Shown here piece by piece: positions 25,325 to 34,623 of a stretch of 64,000 nt of DNA (positions are counted from its first letter, which is position 1; each line of letters begins with the position of its first letter). The notes under the pieces were generated by a model. It saw only the letters and a list, made by a program, of their open reading frames with translations, was not told where the DNA came from and made no database searches. A program made the translations under genes and the position numbers. The stretch covers positions 1 through 64,000 of the forward strand of contig NZ_JADEVZ010000015.1 in NCBI RefSeq assembly GCF_015207875.1, written 5' to 3'. This DNA comes from Dolichospermum sp. LEGE 00240 (lineage in GTDB: Bacteria; Cyanobacteriota; Cyanobacteriia; Cyanobacteriales; Nostocaceae).

Positions 25325-26680
25325 TTATCCAACAAGGAGATTTTCTTCGGGATAGTGAACTCTGCTGGGACGAGGATCACCTAAGATAGATGACATCAAT
25401 AATAAAATCCCAACGCGACCAATATACATGGTGAGAATTAAAATTAATTTGGCTGCGGTAGAAACAGTAGCGGTAATTCCTGTGGAAAGTCCGACTGTAC
25501 CAAAGGCTGATACTACTTCAAAAAGAATTTGAATAAATGCCAATTTGGGGTCAGTAATACTAATTAAAATGGTGGCAAAAATCACTGTTGCTAATGAACC
25601 AAACACCACCCCCACAGCTTTTAAAATTAAAGAAATGGCAATTTTACGATTATATAATAATACCTCTTCTTTGCCTTGGAGAATTGCCTTTGTACAACTG
25701 GTCAGAACTCGTAAAGTAGTGGTTTTGATTCCTCCTCCTGTACCTCCTGGACTTGCACCAACAAACATCAGTGCAATCATAATAAATAATCCGGCATTAG
25801 TCATTTTGCCAATGTCAATGCTATTAAAACCAGCGGTTCTAGTGCTAACTGACTGAAACCAAGCGGCTAATATTTTATCAGATAAACTTAATTGTCCAAA
25901 GACGCTATCGTTTCTAATTTCTACGAAAAAAAGTGCAATTGTTCCTAGCACTAATAATATTAAGGTTGTGCTAGTTGCAACTTTAAAATCCAGGGAAAAT
26001 ATTAAACAACTTGTTTTTTTTATGATGCGGTTTCCCTGATAAGCAAAGCTATCTTGCAACCAAAGATACATATCTAAAATTACTTGATAACCAATACCTC
26101 CAAAGATAATTAAACAGCCAATTGTGATAATCACTAGTGGGGAAGATTGATAACCAATTAAATTATCTTTAAATAAACTAAATCCCGCATTGTTCCAAGC
26201 ACTGACACTGTGAAAAATAGCCAGCCAAGTTCCTTCTTGCCAACCTTTTTCGGGAACAAAGGCGATCATTAATAAAAATACTCCCGTGAGTTCAAATAAT
26301 AGAGTTGTGGCAATAATAGAACGGATAATTTGAGAGCTACCACTCATGCCTGGACGGTCTAAAGCTTGTTGAATTGCCACTTTTTGTCTGAGGTCAAATT
26401 TTCTACCAATTAATAACATTAAAAATGTGGTAGTTGTCATATAACCCAAACCACCAATTTGTGCTAATAAGGCAATAAATAATTGACCTAAAAAGGAAAA
26501 TTCGGTGCCAGTATCTACTACTGCCAATCCTGTGACACAAACCGCTGAAGTTGAAGTAAATAGGGCAACAATTGGGTCATTCCAATTACCGTTACCAGTT
26601 GAAAAAGGCATTGTCAGGAGAATTGCTCCCAAAAGAATGACAGTGACAAATCCCAAACAAATTGTCCGTGCAACAGTCAT
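25325..26680 (-). CDS. TrkH/KtrB-type potassium uptake channel subunit
   Basis: A 451-residue membrane protein of the SKT superfamily with four membrane-pore-membrane repeats. The four selectivity-filter segments each keep the key Gly: SAVCVTGLAV (about 44-53), SAWNNAGFSLF (about 150-160), STRTAGFNSID (about 280-290) and SAFGTVGLSTG (about 388-398). It takes up potassium (probably sodium-coupled in KtrB forms) and is gated by an RCK subunit such as the protein encoded at 22700. It is divergent from the tocopherol methyltransferase gene. Confidence 0.9.
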   Translation of the reverse strand: MTVARTICLGFVTVILLGAILLTMPFSTGNGNWNDPIVALFTSTSAVCVTGLAVVDTGTEFSFLGQLFIALLAQIGGLGYMTTTTFLMLLIGRKFDLRQKVAIQQALDRPGMSGSSQIIRSIIATTLLFELTGVFLLMIAFVPEKGWQEGTWLAIFHSVSAWNNAGFSLFKDNLIGYQSSPLVIITIGCLIIFGGIGYQVILDMYLWLQDSFAYQGNRIIKKTSCLIFSLDFKVATSTTLILLVLGTIALFFVEIRNDSVFGQLSLSDKILAAWFQSVSTRTAGFNSIDIGKMTNAGLFIMIALMFVGASPGGTGGGIKTTTLRVLTSCTKAILQGKEEVLLYNRKIAISLILKAVGVVFGSLATVIFATILISITDPKLAFIQILFEVVSAFGTVGLSTGITATVSTAAKLILILTMYIGRVGILLLMSSILGDPRPSRVHYPEENLLVG

Positions 26681-26870
26681 AAGTGATTAATGATGATTAA
26701 AAGTGAAAAATGAATAAACTTTCTACTTTTGAGTTATTTAATATCTTCGCAAGGTAGAATTAATGAGTTATTCCCAGGCAGAAAAATATCCCTATCTAAT
26801 TAGAAGCATAGATGGTAGCATATCAATAAGTTTTTTTTCAATTTCCTGTCATCTTTTTATTACTAAATTA

Positions 26871-27731
26871 ATGAGTCAAATACTTTACAAACAAATTCAG
26901 GAATTTTACGATGCTTCTTCCAGTCTGTGGGAACAGATTTGGGGGGAACATATGCATCATGGTTATTATGGTGTAGATGGGAAACAGGTGAAAGAACGCC
27001 GTCAGGCACAGATTGATTTAATTGAAGAGTTGCTCAAATGGGCTGATGTTAAGGGTGCGAAAAATATTCTTGATGTCGGCTGTGGAATTGGTGGTAGTTC
27101 TTTATACTTGGCTGAGAAGTTTGGGGCAAATGCCACGGGAATTACACTGAGTCCTGTACAAGCTGCTAGAGCCACTGAAAGGTCTTTGGCGATGAATTTG
27201 AGTCAAAAAACTAGATTCATGGTTGCCAATGCCCAGGAAATGCCCTTTGAGGATAATTCTTTTGATTTGGTCTGGTCACTGGAAAGCGGTGAACATATGC
27301 CGGATAAAACTAAGTTTTTGCAAGAGTGCGATCGCGTATTAAAGCCCGGTGGAACTTTGATTATGGTGACATGGTGTCATCGGAATACGGATAAGTCGCC
27401 ACTGACAACGGATGAACAGAAGCACTTAGAAGATATTTACCGAGTCTATTGTTTACCTTATGTGATTTCTTTAGCGGAGTATGAAGCGATCGCTTGGCAA
27501 TTACCATTAAATAATATTCGCACGGCTGATTGGTCAACCGCTGTTGCACCTTTTTGGAATGTGGTCATTGATTCGGCTTTTACACCCCAAGCATTTATCG
27601 GTTTATTAATGGCTGGTTGGACGACAATTCAGGGGGCATTATCTTTAGGTTTAATGCGCCGAGGTTATGAAACTGGATTGGTTCGATTTGGATTATTACG
27701 TGGGACAAAATCAAGCAGGAGTCAGGAGTAA
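26871..27731 (+). CDS. gamma-tocopherol methyltransferase-type SAM methyltransferase
   Basis: 286 residues from the ATG at 26871 (MSQILYKQIQEFYD). An in-frame ATG at 26763 would add 36 mostly hydrophobic residues; some homologues also have an N-terminal targeting-like extension, so the start is uncertain. LWEQIWGEHMHHGYYG at 19-34, SAM motif I ILDVGCGIGG at 66-75, and WSLESGEHMPDK are family hallmarks of the tocopherol methyltransferase group that finishes vitamin E synthesis. The next gene encodes homogentisate phytyltransferase of the same pathway, supporting the assignment. Confidence 0.85.
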   Translation: MSQILYKQIQEFYDASSSLWEQIWGEHMHHGYYGVDGKQVKERRQAQIDLIEELLKWADVKGAKNILDVGCGIGGSSLYLAEKFGANATGITLSPVQAARATERSLAMNLSQKTRFMVANAQEMPFEDNSFDLVWSLESGEHMPDKTKFLQECDRVLKPGGTLIMVTWCHRNTDKSPLTTDEQKHLEDIYRVYCLPYVISLAEYEAIAWQLPLNNIRTADWSTAVAPFWNVVIDSAFTPQAFIGLLMAGWTTIQGALSLGLMRRGYETGLVRFGLLRGTKSSRSQE

Positions 27732-27836
27732 AAGTCTTGTATGGCATAGCTTTTTGATCAAATTTTTTACCTCATATAGTTGCAATATGTTGTAAGTTCA
27801 ATTCCTTCAGATGGTGCAAATAAAAAAGAACAAAAG

Positions 27837-28778
27837 ATGAATCAATTTTATCAACAAAATTCGGCTATTACTCCAAAAAGTTGGTTTTATTCTTTTTGGA
27901 AGTTTTCCCGTCCCCATACAATTATGGGAACAACTTTGAGTGTTTTGGGTTTATATTTAATTACCCTGGGTGTCACTTCTACAAATTTTTCTGGTTTGCA
28001 CATTAGTCAAATTTTAGCAACATGGGTTGCTTGCATAAGTGGCAATATTTATATTGTTGGTTTGAATCAATTAGAAGATATTGACATTGATAAAATCAAT
28101 AAACCTGATTTACCTTTAGCATCGGGAGAATTTACCAGAGGACAAGGACAATTAATTGTTATTATTGCCGGTGTTGTCGCCTTAGCTTTAGCATGGCTAA
28201 CCGGACCATTTTTAATGGGCATGGTGACAATAAGTTTAGTAATTGGTACGGCTTATTCTTTACCACCAATTCGGTTAAAACAGTTTCCGTTTTGGGCTGC
28301 TTTGTGCATTTTTTCAGTGCGGGGAACGATTGTTAATTTAGGTTTGTTTTTGCATTTTAGTTGGGTATTGCAAAGCAGCCAAGGGATTCCGGGGGCAGTT
28401 TGGGCTTTAACTGTGTTTATCTTGGTATTTACATTTGCGATCGCTATCTTCAAAGATATTCCTGATATGGAAGGCGATAGATTTTACAATATCACAACTT
28501 TCACCCTCCAACTCGGACAACAAAAAGTATTTAATCTCGCACTTTGGGTATTAACAATCTGTTATGTAGGCATGATTTTAGTAGCCTTATTCCGTCTTGC
28601 GGAAGTCAACACTATCTTCATCCTAATCACCCATACAGTAGCTTTAATTGTTTTATGGTGGCAAGGTGCAGGAGTTGATTTACAAAACAAACAAGCAATT
28701 ACTAATTTCTATCAATTTATCTGGAAATTGTTTTTCATCGAATATCTAATTTTTCCCGTCTCCTGTTTATTAGCTTAA
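27837..28778 (+). CDS. homogentisate phytyltransferase (UbiA family)
   Basis: 313 residues from the ATG at 27837 (MNQFYQQNSA). It is a polytopic UbiA-type prenyltransferase with about eight or nine hydrophobic segments and two Asp-rich, Mg-diphosphate-binding motifs: NQLEDIDIDKINKPD (77-91) and KDIPDMEGDR (near 206-215). It condenses phytyl diphosphate with homogentisate, the committed step to tocopherol. RPHTIMGTTLSV at 25-36 is typical of plant/cyanobacterial members. It lies 105 bp after the tocopherol methyltransferase gene and 4 bp before a small TPR gene. Confidence 0.9.
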   Translation: MNQFYQQNSAITPKSWFYSFWKFSRPHTIMGTTLSVLGLYLITLGVTSTNFSGLHISQILATWVACISGNIYIVGLNQLEDIDIDKINKPDLPLASGEFTRGQGQLIVIIAGVVALALAWLTGPFLMGMVTISLVIGTAYSLPPIRLKQFPFWAALCIFSVRGTIVNLGLFLHFSWVLQSSQGIPGAVWALTVFILVFTFAIAIFKDIPDMEGDRFYNITTFTLQLGQQKVFNLALWVLTICYVGMILVALFRLAEVNTIFILITHTVALIVLWWQGAGVDLQNKQAITNFYQFIWKLFFIEYLIFPVSCLLA

Positions 28779-28782
28779 ACTC

Positions 28783-29244
28783 ATGTTAGAAACATTTCCT
28801 ACTTCCAATCTAATCGCCATTTCTGTAGTTATTTTTGGTCTTGCCATCCTTGGTTATTTGAGTATCAAAACATTGATTACCTCCAACTTATTCCAAAAAG
28901 GCATCAACTTTTATCAAGCCAAAGATTTTGAAAATGCCGAAATAGTCTTGAGAAAAGTTATTGCTATCAACTCTACCAATGATATGGTACGTTTGTTATT
29001 AGGAGATATTTTAAATCAAAAAGGACAAATTGCCGAAGCAAAAGCATTATTCTGTGCAGTAATTGATAGCAGTCCTAAAAATCCTGATGCTTATTTACGT
29101 TTAGCCAACATTCTCATGCAGGAACAACAGGAAACGGAAGCGAAAGCTAATTTAGTTCAAGCAAAAGAATTATTGCAAAAACAGCGTCAACCAGAAAGGG
29201 CGAAAAAGGTAAGCCTGTTGTTAGATAAAATGTCTAAACTGTGA
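28783..29244 (+). CDS. membrane-anchored TPR protein (153 aa)
   Basis: A 153-residue protein with an N-terminal membrane helix (LIAISVVIFGLAILGYLSI, about 10-28) and two or three TPR units (GINFYQAKDFENAEIVLRK; LLGDILNQKGQIAEAKALF; AYLRLANILMQEQQETEAK). It starts 4 bp after the phytyltransferase stop and is probably cotranscribed. Such a small anchored TPR protein may help assemble a membrane complex; that is inference. Confidence 0.7.
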   Translation: MLETFPTSNLIAISVVIFGLAILGYLSIKTLITSNLFQKGINFYQAKDFENAEIVLRKVIAINSTNDMVRLLLGDILNQKGQIAEAKALFCAVIDSSPKNPDAYLRLANILMQEQQETEAKANLVQAKELLQKQRQPERAKKVSLLLDKMSKL

Positions 29245-29257
29245 TTTTTTAACAACA

Positions 29258-29290
29258 AGATCCCCGACTTCTTTAAGAAGTTGGGGATCT
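29258..29290. repeat. AGATCCCCGACTTCTT hairpin, copy 4
   Basis: AGATCCCCGACTTCTT-T-AAGAAGTTGGGGATCT, 33 bp with one mismatch, 14 bp after the TPR gene. It may end transcription before rpiA, but there is no T-run. Confidence 0.7.
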
Positions 29291-29417
29291 GACTTATCGT
29301 GTTTGCCCTGATACTTGTATTTTAGCGGATAGGGTAAAAGAAGTAGGCAGTAGGAATAAATCCGGGTGTTCTGGTAAGATGAGTGAACCGTTTAATTGAT
29401 TTTTCAGGAGTTAAAGA

Positions 29418-30128
29418 ATGTCCATACCAGCAGATCCAGTTAAATTGATGAAGCAAGAAGTTGGTAAAGCCGCCGCCAATTTAGTAAAATCCGGTTCTAT
29501 AGTTGGTTTGGGGACAGGTTCAACCACAGCTTACACCATTCAATATTTAGGAGAACGCCTCAAATCAGGAGAACTCAAAGATATTGTCGGTATCCCCACC
29601 TCATTTCAATCAGAAGTATTAGCAAAAGAGTATGGCGTTCCTCTCACCACTTTAGACGCTGTAGACCATATTGATATCGCTATAGATGGGGCAGATGAAG
29701 TAGATCCCCATAAAAACTTGATTAAGGGTGGTGGTGCTGCACATACCCGCGAAAAAGTTGTAGATTACCTAGCAAAGCAATTTATTGTTGTTGTTGATGG
29801 TGGTAAATTAGTAGACCGCTTAGGTTCTAGTTTCGCTGTACCAGTTGAAGTTATCCCTATGGCTATCACCCCCGTCACAAATGCCATTAAAGCACTTGGT
29901 GGTAAGCCAGAACTACGCATGGGTGTGAGAAAAGCAGGACCTGTAATCACTGACCAAGGTAACATGGTTTTAGATGTCACCTTCGATCGCATTGATGACC
30001 CTATAAACCTGGAAAAAATACTGAATAATATCCCCGGTGTTCTGGAAAATGGCATTTTCGTCAATTGTGCAGATATCGTTCTTGTTGGTGAAGTTATTGA
30101 TGGTAAACCTGTAGTTAGACAACTTTAG
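29418..30128 (+). CDS. rpiA: ribose-5-phosphate isomerase A
   Basis: A 236-residue enzyme that interconverts ribose-5-phosphate and ribulose-5-phosphate in the Calvin and pentose-phosphate cycles. Conserved stretches: [11 protein letters not shown] near 29-39 (phosphate loop), [12 protein letters not shown] near 86-97, [15 protein letters not shown] near 101-115 (the catalytic Glu is in TREK) and [15 protein letters not shown] near 121-135. Length is typical. A GGAG-type ribosome-binding site precedes the ATG at 29418. Confidence 0.95.
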   Translation: MSIPADPVKLMKQEVGKAAANLVKSGSIVGLGTGSTTAYTIQYLGERLKSGELKDIVGIPTSFQSEVLAKEYGVPLTTLDAVDHIDIAIDGADEVDPHKNLIKGGGAAHTREKVVDYLAKQFIVVVDGGKLVDRLGSSFAVPVEVIPMAITPVTNAIKALGGKPELRMGVRKAGPVITDQGNMVLDVTFDRIDDPINLEKILNNIPGVLENGIFVNCADIVLVGEVIDGKPVVRQL

Positions 30129-30316
30129 ATCAATGACGAGTTAGGAAAAAGGAGATAAGAAGAAGAAAAGGAACTCTTTTCTTATTACCTTTTTCCCAAG
30201 CAACTATCAGTATAATTTTACACATATAATTGGAAAAACTAGAGGAAGAGCGATCGCACTTATCGCACTTTTTTGTCAAAATCAGAATAGCCAGAATTTT
30301 AGCACTTTAAAATCCT

Positions 30317-30431
30317 GGGGTTGCTGAATTGAGGTATGAAATTCCCAAATTGAACCTTTAAAACTCAAACCTCAGTGCGTCTTTGCGCCTTTGCGTGAGA
30401 CTAAAATTCATACCCTTAATCAGCAACGCCT
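30317..30431. mobile_element. 115-bp MITE-like element with 8-bp target duplication
   Basis: Ends GGGGTTGCTGAATTGAGGTA and the complement of CCTTAATCAGCAACGCCT are imperfect inverted repeats sharing TTGCTGA and GGTATGAA. The flanks carry AAAATCCT at 30309-30316 and 30432-30439. The termini resemble the TTGCTGAA arms at 7020 and 7716. The remainder of the 30129-30944 gap shows nothing but leader sequence for the pilin gene. Confidence 0.6.
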
Positions 30432-30944
30432 AAAATCCTATGTAAGAGTTACTGATTTAAACCTTGTAACTATAGCAGGTACTCAAGCAACACTTACCAT
30501 AACCATTCTGTGCGAAAGTCCTGCTATTGGAATAGGTACTTGACAGGCACAGACATCTACTATTTGTCCTACTGATTGGATATTGTTACCAATATAACAA
30601 AGATGAGTATTAAACCTGTAATTAGCAACCTAAAATTAGGTTTTTAAGCCCCTTTTTTAACAGAAGAAGAGTTAACAATTATACAACGCATTAAGTGAAT
30701 TTAAACCTGCAGTATTCCAATAGTTCACAATGTAGGGAGATTATATACAATGTCTCCACATTTTTTGATGCTGGTTAATTTAGGAACTGATGGGACAAAT
30801 TCCTTGATAAATAAGCTTTTCAAGCCATTTCCTGAGTTTGTCCAAAAATCTTTTAGGTGAAGTGATATGAAACTGATCAGAACTGGGTAAGTTATTCGTA
30901 TAAAGAAACAAACAACACCAACTCCCCCCCGAAGGAAAACTGCT

Positions 30945-31478
30945 ATGAAAACTGAACTGAAAGCTAAATTTATCCAACACCTCCTCGGCAAAAAGCAAGA
31001 AGGTGAAGGTTTCACCCTGATTGAATTGTTAGTTGTTATCATCATCATCGGTATTCTCTCGGCTATTGCACTGCCATCTTTCCTGAACCAAGCCAACAAA
31101 GCTAAACAATCCGAAGCTAAAACCTATGTTGGGTCTTTAAATAAAGGTCAACAAGCTTACTTCACAGAAAAAGGCTCTTTCGGCTCTGCAATATCAGACT
31201 TGGGCGTTGGTATTAAATCACAAACTGCTAATTATACATATGCAACCGCAACGACTGGTTCAGGCACTGCTGCGATCGCTCAATCTACTTCTGCTCTAAC
31301 AGGAGTTAGTAAAGTAATCAGAAATTATGGAGGTACAGTATCCCTAATTGTAGAAGGATCAAGCAGTGATGCAACTAGTATTGCTATTCTTTGTGAAACT
31401 ACTGCCGTAGGTGTTGCTGCCGTAGTTCCTACTGTTGGTAGCACCTGTGCTACTGGTTCCACTGAAGTAGGTAAGTAA
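30945..31478 (+). CDS. type IV pilin-like protein (prepilin)
   Basis: A 177-residue protein with a class III prepilin signal: a charged 22-residue leader, processing site EG/FTLIELLVV (cleavage after Gly22, conserved Glu at mature position 5), and a hydrophobic helix to about 43. The globular part contains the cyanobacterial motif QANKAKQSEAKTYVGSLNKG and a C-terminal Cys pair (ILCETT; STCATG) that could form the D-loop disulfide. It would be processed by PilD and assembled into pili for motility, adhesion or DNA uptake. A GAAGGA ribosome-binding site precedes the ATG. Two glycosyltransferase genes of the GT41 type lie downstream, suggesting a glycosylated pilin. Confidence 0.9.
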   Translation: MKTELKAKFIQHLLGKKQEGEGFTLIELLVVIIIIGILSAIALPSFLNQANKAKQSEAKTYVGSLNKGQQAYFTEKGSFGSAISDLGVGIKSQTANYTYATATTGSGTAAIAQSTSALTGVSKVIRNYGGTVSLIVEGSSSDATSIAILCETTAVGVAAVVPTVGSTCATGSTEVGK

Positions 31479-31612
31479 TTAAATAGTAAAGCAATGAAGA
31501 TTACATGAAAAATTGCGGAAGTTGAATTGAGACAATTAAAGCTATCGAGTCACAGCAATTTTAGCAATTTTAGATGAGACAAATATCCAGGATCTTCATT
31601 GTTGCATTAAAT

Positions 31613-31640
31613 GTAGAGACGTTCTATAGAACGTCTCTAC
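31613..31640. repeat. GTAGAGACGTT palindrome, copy 2
   Basis: A perfect 28-bp palindrome with arms GTAGAGACGTTCTA and its complement, about 130 bp after the pilin stop. It shares its arms with 7091-7119. It could act as a transcription barrier between the pilin and glycosyltransferase genes. Confidence 0.8.
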
Positions 31641-31682
31641 TGTGTTTTTGTAATACAACCACTTTATACTTACGATTATCAA

Positions 31683-33854
31683 ATGCAACAGAATTCACAA
31701 CTAAAAGATTACACTCAGGCTATTCAATATTACGAAAATGCAATTGACGCAGAACCTGATGTTAAATCCCATTACTGGTATTTGGGATTATATTTATTAT
31801 TGCAAGACAAGGAGCAAGAAGCGCAATTAACTTGGTTAATGGGTATCGCAGAGGGAACTACAGAAGAGGTTCAATTGTGGACAACTGAGTTGAGCCAGAT
31901 TTTATATCAAGAAATCGAAAAACAAGTAACCTTAGAAAACTATAAACAAGCCTGGGTCATTAGTCAACATTTACGAGAAATTAATTCTCATTATATTAAT
32001 AACTTATTATTCAACTTATATTTAGCTACGCAATTAGAATTATTAGATGATGAATATGTTCAGCAGCTTGATTTAATTAATGCTATTGAAGAAGAGAATA
32101 TTAACCCAGATATAGAAGTATTTTCAAAAGTTATTCATAAACTTATAGAATATCCTGAACTTTGTGAATTAACGTTAGAAGTAGTAAATTTATTACTGAA
32201 TTCATCCAGTAATATTAATGATTATACATATACAATAATATCTGCTGCTATTAAAGCAGAACTTTCTTTAATAAATGCTAATTTAGCTATTCAGTTACTG
32301 GAAATTTATATAAATGTAAATCCCAATCATCCAGAGGTTTTGATTCGATTAGCCTTTTGTTATCAAACAACTGGTCGGCATCTTCACGGAATTAACACAG
32401 CCAAAAAATTAATAGATAGCTCTGATAATTTAGCTGATAAAGTTTTTTATAATCATTTGCTAATTAGGGGATTATTAATATCAGCAGGATCTTGGGACGA
32501 AGCTTGTTTAGCAATTGAAAAACAAAAAAATTTAATATCATCTCTCATCCAAGAATCTCCCAGAATATCAGATACTGTGAGAATTCTACGTTTATACACA
32601 TCAATGTTCTTTTTTCCTTATATTACAGATACTCCTAATATTATTAGGCCACTTCAAAATCAGTTACTGAATTTATGTTTAAATAATTTTGAACTAAATT
32701 CTACTCAAGCAATTAACCAATATCGTTATACATCAAATACCACAAAAACAAGCAAGAAAATTTTAAAAATAGGCTATTTGTCCCATTACTTAAGACAACA
32801 TTCTGTAGGTTGGATTGCTCGTTGGCTTTTTAAATACCATGATTCTGATAAGTTTAAAATTTATTCATACATAATCCATCCGCGTATACAAGATAATTTG
32901 CAGAAGTTTTTTATTGAATCTTCTTACCAAGCTTATAGTATTGAAGATGTAAACAGTGTAGTAAAAATTACTGAACAAATTCATAAAGATGAAATTGATA
33001 TTTTGGTAGATTTAGACAGTCTTACAATTGATTTTGTTGGTGAAGTCCTCGCAGTAAAACCTGCTCCCATTCAAGTTACTTGGTTAGGTTGGGATGCTTC
33101 AGGTTTGCCATCTATTGATTACTTTATTGCAGATCCCTATGTATTACCTGAATCAGCACAAAACTACTATAGTGAGAAAATTTGGCGATTACCAGAAACT
33201 TACGTTGCTGTGGGCGGTTTTGAGACAGATGTTCCCACGTTAAGACGGGAAGACATTGATATTCCCAAAGATGCAATTGTATATTTTGTTGGGCAAAAAG
33301 ACTATAAACGTCATTTAGAAAATACTAAATTACAATTAAGAATTATTAAGCAAGTTCCTAATAGTTATTTATTAATTAAAGGTTTTAGTGATTTAGAAGC
33401 TTGTCAGAAATTCTATGAACAATTAGCAGCAGCAGAAGGACTAGATACTAAATATTTACGATTTATTCCTCAAGATATAACTGAAGCAATTCATAGAGCT
33501 AATCTTACTATTGCTGATATAGTTTTAGATACCTATCCTTATAATGGTGCAACTACTACTTTAGAAACTTTATGGTTAGGTATTCCTATGGTAACAAGAG
33601 TAGGACAACAATTTGCGGCTCGTAATAGTTATACGATGATGATTAATGCGGGAATTACAGAAGGCATTGCTTGGACAGATGAGGAGTATGTAGAATGGGG
33701 AGTGCGTTTGGGTAAGGATGAGAAACTTAGACAAGAGGTTGCTTGGAAATTAAAACAAGGAAGAAAAAATGCACCTTTATGGGATGCGGAAAAATTTACC
33801 CGTGAAATGGAGAATGCCTATCAACAGATGTGGCAGAAATACGTTGATAGTTAG
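31683..33854 (+). CDS. TPR / GT41 (SPINDLY-type O-GlcNAc transferase-like) glycosyltransferase
   Basis: A 723-residue protein. TPR-like helices fill roughly residues 5-250 (AIQYYENAIDAEP; VLIRLAFCYQTTGRH). The GT41 catalytic part spans about 355-720: KILKIGYLSHYLRQHSVGW, DILVDLDSLTID, the hallmark APIQVTWLGWDASGLPSIDY near 464-483, DYKRH and IVLDTYPYNGATTTLETLWLG. These enzymes add a sugar, often from a nucleotide-sugar donor, to Ser/Thr of proteins or to other acceptors. It follows the pilin-like gene by 204 bp, so pilin or another surface protein is a plausible acceptor (inference). Confidence 0.85.
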   Translation: MQQNSQLKDYTQAIQYYENAIDAEPDVKSHYWYLGLYLLLQDKEQEAQLTWLMGIAEGTTEEVQLWTTELSQILYQEIEKQVTLENYKQAWVISQHLREINSHYINNLLFNLYLATQLELLDDEYVQQLDLINAIEEENINPDIEVFSKVIHKLIEYPELCELTLEVVNLLLNSSSNINDYTYTIISAAIKAELSLINANLAIQLLEIYINVNPNHPEVLIRLAFCYQTTGRHLHGINTAKKLIDSSDNLADKVFYNHLLIRGLLISAGSWDEACLAIEKQKNLISSLIQESPRISDTVRILRLYTSMFFFPYITDTPNIIRPLQNQLLNLCLNNFELNSTQAINQYRYTSNTTKTSKKILKIGYLSHYLRQHSVGWIARWLFKYHDSDKFKIYSYIIHPRIQDNLQKFFIESSYQAYSIEDVNSVVKITEQIHKDEIDILVDLDSLTIDFVGEVLAVKPAPIQVTWLGWDASGLPSIDYFIADPYVLPESAQNYYSEKIWRLPETYVAVGGFETDVPTLRREDIDIPKDAIVYFVGQKDYKRHLENTKLQLRIIKQVPNSYLLIKGFSDLEACQKFYEQLAAAEGLDTKYLRFIPQDITEAIHRANLTIADIVLDTYPYNGATTTLETLWLGIPMVTRVGQQFAARNSYTMMINAGITEGIAWTDEEYVEWGVRLGKDEKLRQEVAWKLKQGRKNAPLWDAEKFTREMENAYQQMWQKYVDS

Positions 33855-33856
33855 CT

Positions 33857-33911
33857 TGTAGTGAGGGCTTAAGCCCTCATCTAAATCACAGCACTGAAGT
33901 GCTTACTACGG
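33857..33911. repeat. REP-like palindrome, left flank of the transposase
   Basis: TTGTAGTGAGGGCTTAAGCCCTC, then GCACTGAAGTGC and TTACTACGG: two nested palindromes between outer TTGTAGT/ACTAC ends. A matching copy lies on the other side of the transposase (34562-34623) and a related palindrome inside its coding sequence (34297-34312). Confidence 0.8.
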
Positions 33912-33912
33912 A

Positions 33913-34542
33913 CTAATCATCCCAATTTGTGCCGTAATCTCTTATTGGATACTCAACCCAAGAATCACGCAACCATTGCCGTTCATAAGTTTCTAAATAC
34001 CAGTGGACACTACTCTCAACCCAATCATAAGGAGATTTTACTAAGCCATGTTTCACCGGGTTGTAATGAATGTAGTTCAAAGTTGTATAGTAATGCCGTT
34101 GAGAACGAATAGCTCTATCTGACCACCGATACCATATTTTTCGCTTAGTTACATCATCCTCAAGATTCCATTGACGAGAAAGCGCACCATGTATTTTGCG
34201 AAATAACTCACTTAAAACATCAAAATTTACTAACTGAACCAGCAAATGATAATGATTAGGTAAAATCACCCACGCACAAATCTTGAAGTTTGTAGTGAGT
34301 GCTTCAGCACTCCCTTCATTACTCCCAGCATCACCAAAATTATTAAATATCATCTCCAACAGTTGCTGACGACGTGATTCTGAATGAAGATGACACTTAT
34401 GTTCATAACAAGCTGCTGTTAATAAATAAAATTCTTTATCTCTAACTGGATGTGGTGGTGAGTGAGGTGGATAACCTCGACTTAAACGATATTCGACTAG
34501 TTCGGCTTTTTGTTCATCTGTAAGTTTATGATACTCGTACAT
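33913..34542 (-). CDS. REP-associated tyrosine transposase (Y1/TnpA-REP family)
   Basis: A 209-residue single-strand transposase-like protein of the Y1 (IS200/IS605-related) superfamily. HUH motif NHYHLLV puts the metal His at 97 and 99; the probable catalytic Tyr is Tyr157 in NYIHYNPVKHGLV. The N-terminus (YRLSRGYPPHSPPHP; FYLLTAACYEHK) is typical of cyanobacterial members. Residues about 70-85 (GDAGSNEGSAEALTTN), just before the CAWVILPNH strand, are encoded by a palindrome like the flanking REP sequences and are probably an in-frame insertion. Such proteins act on REP palindromes; both flanks have them. The frame is intact, so it may still be active. Confidence 0.9.
   Translation of the reverse strand: MYEYHKLTDEQKAELVEYRLSRGYPPHSPPHPVRDKEFYLLTAACYEHKCHLHSESRRQQLLEMIFNNFGDAGSNEGSAEALTTNFKICAWVILPNHYHLLVQLVNFDVLSELFRKIHGALSRQWNLEDDVTKRKIWYRWSDRAIRSQRHYYTTLNYIHYNPVKHGLVKSPYDWVESSVHWYLETYERQWLRDSWVEYPIRDYGTNWDD
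34297..34312. repeat. REP-like palindrome inside the transposase gene
   Basis: GAGTGCT-TC-AGCACTC, preceded by TTGTAGT and followed by CATTACT, the same context as the flanking REP sequences. It codes for part of residues 70-85 of the transposase without breaking the frame. Confidence 0.7.
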
Positions 34543-34561
34543 AGATTTTTTTAAAGCAAGT

Positions 34562-34623
34562 TAGTAATGAGGGCTTTAGCCTGCTCTTTTAAAATTCAAG
34601 AAGCACTGAAGTGCTTACTACAA
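34562..34623. repeat. REP-like palindrome, right flank; encodes the tail of the large glycosyltransferase
   Basis: TAGTAATGAGGGCTTTAGCC...AGCACTGAAGTGCTTACTACAA mirrors the left flank copy. On the minus strand it supplies the last residues (SKHFSAS) and the stop codon of the 1745-residue gene. Confidence 0.75.

Noticed and set aside
30725-31099. Minus-strand ORFs overlapping the pilin gene start
   Set aside because: They overlap the clear prepilin signal on the other strand and have no recognisable features.
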